Shown in pieces: positions 60,487 through 64,000 of a stretch of DNA of 64,000 nucleotides. The DNA lies in the NCBI RefSeq assembly GCF_019042275.1, contig NZ_JAHQCW010000006.1, positions 62,001-126,000 on the forward strand, in the 5' to 3' direction. A model generated the notes under the pieces. That model had not been told where the DNA came from. It ran no database searches and saw only the letters and a list, made by a program, of their open reading frames with translations. The first letter of the stretch is position 1; each line of letters begins with the position of its first letter. Made by a program: the position numbers and the translations under genes. The DNA comes from Diplocloster agilis. Its GTDB lineage: Bacteria; Bacillota; Clostridia; Lachnospirales; Lachnospiraceae.

Positions 60487-61152
60487 TTAGCAATCGCAGT
60501 TCCCCGTATTCAGACAGACGGATTCCGGTTTGGCAAACGGGTCGAAACAGCGGGCAGTATTTCTGCAGGACTCCATACCCGCCGCATATCCACTTGCATA
60601 TCCGGCCTGGTATCCATCCCTATACCCCTGCGCATAACTATCATCACGAACCGGACCGCAGGGCCGGCACTCCGGATGGCACGGCGGCATCGGGCGGTTC
60701 TCGGGACGGCACGGCGGCATCGGGCGGTTCTCGGGACGGCACGGCGGCATCGGGCGGTTCTCGGGACGGCACGGCGGCATCGGGCGGTTCTCGGGACGGC
60801 AGCCGCAGGACGGCCGATCCTGGGGCCGGCACTCCGCCATGGGACGGGCTTCCCGGCAGACCGGCACCTCCTTGCACACTTTTACCTCTTTACATACCTG
60901 CACCTTTTTACAGGCCGTTGATTCGCCGCATCCGCAGTCAGGACGGACCCCGCTGCATCTATTCTCAACACGCACTCCGGCACATCCTCTGTCCGGACGT
61001 GTGTTATTACATGTACAATCGTTTCTCACTTGTTTGCATCCGCAGTCACGACGCGCTTCCTTACAGCCACAGTCCGGCCGCACAGGTTCACAGCCGCATC
61101 CGGGAAGGGTTGTTCCTTGATTTCCACACATATCCATACACTCCTTATTCAT
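60487..61152 (-). CDS. cysteine-rich repeat protein, unknown function
   Basis: A 221-residue protein with 32 cysteines (about 14%). The N-terminal half has repeated CGC-type pairs (RPDCGCKEARRDCGC, NDCTCNN), then KVQVCKEVKVCKEVPVC, then four exact decapeptide repeats RPENRPMPPC encoded by perfect 30-bp DNA repeats, and a tail of GYxxGY steps (YAQGYRDGYQAGYASGYAAG). There is no signal peptide or membrane segment. The composition recalls spore-coat or metal-binding proteins of Clostridia, but I do not recognise a family. It is transcribed alone and ends in a strong terminator. Confidence 0.82.
   Translation of the reverse strand: MNKECMDMCGNQGTTLPGCGCEPVRPDCGCKEARRDCGCKQVRNDCTCNNTRPDRGCAGVRVENRCSGVRPDCGCGESTACKKVQVCKEVKVCKEVPVCREARPMAECRPQDRPSCGCRPENRPMPPCRPENRPMPPCRPENRPMPPCRPENRPMPPCHPECRPCGPVRDDSYAQGYRDGYQAGYASGYAAGMESCRNTARCFDPFAKPESVCLNTGNCDC
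60681..60800 (+). repeat. four perfect 30-bp tandem repeats inside the cysteine-rich gene
   Basis: The unit ACGGCGGCATCGGGCGGTTC plus TCGGGACGGC repeats at 60681, 60711, 60741 and 60771 with no base change. It encodes RPENRPMPPC on the minus strand. Exact identity indicates recent expansion. Confidence 0.95.
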
Positions 61153-61199
61153 TATATAGTGTATAATATGTGAAAATCCTGATTTGGTGCGCAGCCATC

Positions 61200-61619
61200 T
61201 TATATATTGAAATCTTCCGATTTAAAATTACTGTAATATCTGCCTTTCACCGCTGTGAATTTTAACACACAGTAATCGGGATCCTCCACCCCGCCGGGAT
61301 AATACATCGTATCCCCTTCCTGCCAGATCATTTCCTTGCTTTCCCGGTCCGTCAATATCTCCATCGTGCCGGTCAGCATGACTCCACGGAAAAATCTTCT
61401 GTCACAGGTATAGATACAGGCCTGCGGTTTTTTTAGAAACTCACCGACACGTCTGGATGAGGTGTTGGTTGTCAAATAAAACGTTTTGATCCCCTCTCTC
61501 TTTCTCGGCGTGTACATGGCCTTGACATTCGGGAAGCCTTCTTCATCCACGGAACCAACATATACTACCTTTTGTTTATCCATCAGATTACCAATTGTCT
61601 GCTCCGGATTTCTCATCAT
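61200..61619 (-). CDS. pyridoxamine 5'-phosphate oxidase-like flavin protein
   Basis: A 139-residue protein of the PPOX/general-stress-protein-26 type split-barrel: VVYVGSVDEEGFPNVKAMYT, TFYLTTNTSSRRVGEFLKKP and a C-terminal DYCVLKFTAVKGRYYSNFKS. Members bind FMN or related cofactors. It follows the flavodoxin gene by 26 bases in the same direction, so the two may work together in redox chemistry (inference). Confidence 0.88.
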   Translation of the reverse strand: MMRNPEQTIGNLMDKQKVVYVGSVDEEGFPNVKAMYTPRKREGIKTFYLTTNTSSRRVGEFLKKPQACIYTCDRRFFRGVMLTGTMEILTDRESKEMIWQEGDTMYYPGGVEDPDYCVLKFTAVKGRYYSNFKSEDFNI

Positions 61620-61645
61620 CTCTTTTCTTCTCCTTTCAGAATTTG

Positions 61646-62179
61646 TTATTTATTAAGCGCCGCCAGATATACTTCCGCTGCAAATTTTTTCGCATGATCC
61701 AAATCCTGGTCATCCGGATGGGTCGAAGCCAGGTCGAAATTTTCAATACTCTGTTTTATTTTTAAATCCTCCGGATTCCGTTTCTGAATTTCTTCGTAGC
61801 GCTGCCTGACGGATATCTGCATCTTTCCCTGGCAAAAAAACGCGCCCATATACCGGTTGTCCACTGGAAGCAAAGCTCTGACCTTTTGTTCGATCCGGGC
61901 GAAATAGGCGGCGTCCTGTCCAAAGCCCGCCGTTGCGAACAAAGCCACCTTTCTGTGATGGATTCCTCTGAGCAGCTCCGTCATTTCTTCCGGGCAGCCG
62001 CCCTTGTCAACCCAGAATCCGGCGAAGATAAGCTCGTCCTCATCGATTTCATTCTCCTCATCCGTAAAACCCGCCGCTAATTCCCGGGGAACGGCCGCTG
62101 CCGGAAGACCGTCGGCTATCGCCTGTGCTAACTGTGCCGTATTACCGGTATGGCTGCAATAAATCACTTTTACTTTCAT
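61646..62179 (-). CDS. flavodoxin family protein
   Basis: A 177-residue flavodoxin-like protein. The FMN phosphate loop reads IYCSHTGNTAQLAQAIADGL; further blocks are ELIFAGFWVDKGG and KVALFATAGFGQD. It should carry electrons in the cytoplasm. It leads a two-gene unit with the PPOX-like gene. Confidence 0.9.
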   Translation of the reverse strand: MKVKVIYCSHTGNTAQLAQAIADGLPAAAVPRELAAGFTDEENEIDEDELIFAGFWVDKGGCPEEMTELLRGIHHRKVALFATAGFGQDAAYFARIEQKVRALLPVDNRYMGAFFCQGKMQISVRQRYEEIQKRNPEDLKIKQSIENFDLASTHPDDQDLDHAKKFAAEVYLAALNK

Positions 62180-62298
62180 ATGTATCCATCCTTTCTATCC
62201 GGTTAACTGATTTGATCTTCTTCCTCCTTACAAGCTTCTATATGTTTATCGTATCACTTATGTCAATAGCTGCAAGCACGGCACCCGGTAAAACCAAA

Positions 62299-62330
62299 CA
62301 GGTGAAAAACGGTTCTCCGCTCTTCACCTG
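62299..62330 (-). terminator. terminator of the acetyltransferase gene
   Basis: CAGGTGAA pairs with TTCACCTG around a 16-base loop; on the minus strand it is followed by TTTGGTTTT. It lies 58 bases past the stop of the gene at 62388. Confidence 0.55.
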
Positions 62331-62387
62331 CATTCATTTTTTAAATATTCAGTTCCTGTATCCGGCCGCGCCTGCCCGGTTTGTCAT

Positions 62388-63128
62388 CTACATCTGTTTT
62401 GCGATCTGCTCCTCGGGCATCCAGAAACCCTGTTCGGCTACCGATATGCAGTTCTCAGCGATCCGCTCTCTCAGCCAGTTGATATCGTTGCGCAGCACTT
62501 TGGCCGGGTTCCCGGCTATGATACTGTTGGAGGTGGTGTACTCTTTGTTCAAAAGAGAGGCCGCCCCTACCACGCAGTTGTCCGGAACTTTTGTCCCTTT
62601 CAGGCAGATTACCCGATAGCCGATCCAGACATGCCGTCCAATGATAATGTCTTTGGAAAAGTTAAATCTCCTGCCCTGCAGATCCACAATGGAATGACTG
62701 TCCCCGGTCCGAAAATGAATCTCGCTGGCAAACATGCATTCCTCGCCGATCTGGATCTTCGTCGCCTCCAGCGCCGCCAGATGCGTTCTGCCTTCTATGC
62801 TGGTATGATAACCGATCCGTATCTCATTCCTGTCATCTTCCATATAAAACTCCGTCTGATTAGCTGACACCCGATCGGAAATATAGAGCACATTATGATC
62901 GCCGATGATGCGGATCGTACAGTTCTTTAATATACAAAGGTCCCCGATGATGATCGTATTATTGCGTCCACGTATGTCCAGCTTCACGCCTTTCAGATAG
63001 GATGCCCCTATATCCAGCGTGTTATTGGTGCCTGCCCTCAAACGATTTCTCCCCGCGACCGTATTATACATGTGCAGAATTGGTTTGAGTTTTCCGGTGT
63101 TCCGTAGTAATAATTCCTTTGCATCCAT
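62388..63128 (-). CDS. left-handed beta-helix acetyltransferase
   Basis: A 246-residue protein with hexapeptide-repeat coils throughout (NTIIIGDLCILKNCTIRIIG, KIQIGEECMFASEIHFRTGD, IIIGRHVWIGYRVICLKGTK) and a typical end SIIAGNPAKVLRNDINWL. This pattern matches acyl-CoA-dependent O-acetyltransferases of the maltose/galactoside/polysaccharide type; substrate probably a surface glycan sugar. The ATG at 63128 has GGGGGGTG before it; the GTG at 63137 overlaps this site and is less likely. Confidence 0.88.
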   Translation of the reverse strand: MDAKELLLRNTGKLKPILHMYNTVAGRNRLRAGTNNTLDIGASYLKGVKLDIRGRNNTIIIGDLCILKNCTIRIIGDHNVLYISDRVSANQTEFYMEDDRNEIRIGYHTSIEGRTHLAALEATKIQIGEECMFASEIHFRTGDSHSIVDLQGRRFNFSKDIIIGRHVWIGYRVICLKGTKVPDNCVVGAASLLNKEYTTSNSIIAGNPAKVLRNDINWLRERIAENCISVAEQGFWMPEEQIAKQM

Positions 63129-63364
63129 GGGATACACCCCCCGGTTATTGATGTATTTACCATATCTATCATAACATATATCTTTTTCTTAAACAATATG
63201 TCAACTTTTGTCAAATTGAACGGAGTTCGAATAGATAATTTAGCCAATTTTTACAATTTGTGTCTGTTAATTGGGGAAGAGCATGCCGGGCATATCATTG
63301 TGACTGCTGCCATCAGACTTGCTGCTATTCTTTTCATATTTGTTCTCCTTTCAGACTGGGGGAA

Positions 63365-63424
63365 AATTATGTATGTGAATCCATTCTATATTATAACCTG
63401 ACAGGCCTTTGAACATACATAATT
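63365..63424. promoter_or_regulatory. inverted repeat in the gap before lysA
   Basis: AATTATGTATGT and ACATACATAATT (12 bp, perfect) separated by 36 bases, in a 450-base gap with no gene. A possible -10 (TATAAT) lies near 63525, about 55 bases before lysA. I did not recognise a lysine riboswitch. Confidence 0.4.
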
Positions 63425-63582
63425 CTCCGGCCGGCGTCTCTTGTCCACTCTCTGTTCAGACCCTTCCGGTCCTCCTGTTCTCCTTTTTCCGCAAATTTAT
63501 TATACAAATTTGGCTTTCAGGATTATAATAAAGCAATAACTAACGTTTCCATCCGGAACGACGTAAGAGGAGGCATTTATCT

Positions 63583-64000
63583 ATGCACAAAATTTATACG
63601 AAGGTGACCGATCAGACCGGCTTTTTCGAGGGGCTGGACCCTGTGGAGCTGGCCAGGAATTACGGTACGCCGCTTTATATCTATAATGAAAGAATCCTGC
63701 GCAGCCGCTGCCGCAGTCTTAAAAATCTGGTTACGTATCCCCGTTTTGTGGTGGATTATTCCGCCAAAGCCAACAGTAATCCTGCGCTGCTGCAGATTAT
63801 CCGATCCGAGGGGCTTGAAGCGGATGCCATGTCCCCGGGAGAAATCTATATGGAAAAACTGGCCGGATTTACGTCCGATGAGATTTTCTATATATGCAAT
63901 AACGTGTCCGAGGAAGAAATGCGCTATGCCATCGACGAGGGCGTTACTGTCAGCGTGGATTCCTTAAGCCAGCTGGAGCAGTTCGGCCGGCTCTGCCCGG
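63583..64000 (+). CDS. lysA: diaminopimelate decarboxylase, N-terminal part (3' end outside the window)
   Basis: The first 139 residues of a PLP-dependent type III decarboxylase, last step of lysine synthesis (meso-diaminopimelate to L-lysine). Seen: YGTPLYIYNERILRSRCRSL and VVDYSAKANSNPALLQIIRS, where the Lys of YSAKANSNP binds PLP, then GLEADAMSPGEIYMEKLAGF. AGAGGAGGCATTTATCT precedes the ATG. Related arginine/ornithine or carboxynorspermidine decarboxylases share this region, so the lysA call is strong but not absolute. Confidence 0.88.
   Translation, partial: MHKIYTKVTDQTGFFEGLDPVELARNYGTPLYIYNERILRSRCRSLKNLVTYPRFVVDYSAKANSNPALLQIIRSEGLEADAMSPGEIYMEKLAGFTSDEIFYICNNVSEEEMRYAIDEGVTVSVDSLSQLEQFGRLCP

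Noticed and set aside
60681-60800. Possible CRISPR array (30-bp repeats)
   Set aside because: The repeats are contiguous with no spacers and encode an in-frame decapeptide; no cas genes are present.
62125-62619. Plus-strand ORF over the flavodoxin-acetyltransferase gap
   Set aside because: It overlaps two well-supported minus-strand genes and has no family features.
63138-63582. Lysine riboswitch before lysA
   Set aside because: No five-helix lysine-riboswitch pattern was seen; only a 12-bp inverted repeat and a likely promoter.

Overview
The window looks like a chromosomal segment of a gut-type Lachnospiraceae (class Clostridia). I infer this from the gene families rather than from any marker gene: an iron-sulfur L-serine dehydratase in two subunits, indolepyruvate:ferredoxin oxidoreductase with phenylacetate-CoA ligases, BlaI/M56 pairs, YtrA-type GntR with an ABC transporter, strong AGGAGG ribosome binding sites and a moderate GC content. 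No rRNA, tRNA, CRISPR array, prophage or transposase gene was seen.

Layout. 1-4.8 kb: start of an intracellular alpha-amylase, a manganese exporter, and small genes (YdeI, YjbR, GNAT, XRE regulator with a glycine-pentad tail, YbjQ). 4.9-9 kb: a large membrane protein, then a BlaI/M56 pair with three operators. 9-15.6 kb: FtsX-type ABC transporter with a response regulator and a soluble kinase, a MATE exporter and a TfoX C-terminal-domain protein. 15.8-17.3 kb: L-serine dehydratase. 17.5-22.5 kb: aldo/keto reductase, TetR-controlled MFS exporter, second MATE exporter. 22.7-28.5 kb: PAS-GGDEF cyclase, LysR and a split CHR transporter, a membrane protein of unknown function. 28.7-35.9 kb: Gfo/Idh/MocA oxidoreductase, cold-shock protein, GNAT, GntR/ABC module, small membrane protein, cytidylate-kinase-like protein. 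36-41.2 kb: MarR with a heterodimeric ABC exporter, and a second MarR. 41.9-47.8 kb: an aryl-pyruvate oxidation operon (two CoA ligases, IorAB, two ACT proteins). 47.9-50.3 kb: DsrE-like protein and an M56 sensor without a BlaI partner. 50.5-60.1 kb: a glycan locus (secreted beta-helix protein, GH95-like enzyme, sugar ABC transporter, LacI). 60.5-64 kb: cysteine-rich repeat protein, PPOX-type protein, flavodoxin, acetyltransferase, start of lysA.

The most unusual content lies between genes. Five giant inverted repeats (type A, at 6.5, 30.6, 33.8, 34.9 and 41.3 kb) share a core with conserved loops. Their outer arms differ from copy to copy, yet each pair of arms stays complementary, and in three copies the arms match perfectly over 64 bp. 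The fifth copy carries a second kind of giant palindrome (type B) in its apex; half of a type B element also lies at 8.9 kb. Two smaller repeat families are also present: type C (four copies, 70-125 bp, all in the same orientation) and type D (three exact-period 92-bp tandem units at 18.7-19.0 kb, plus an inverted remnant at 1.8 kb). I do not recognise any of these families. The covariation in type A makes a structured RNA or a DNA hairpin under selection the main hypothesis.

Regulation is readable at several points: BlaI operators over a promoter, a TetR box inside the -10/-35 spacer, paired LacI boxes in the glycan locus, an 11-bp direct repeat before the ABC genes next to the two-component system, and paired 17-bp inverted repeats before the orphan M56 gene.
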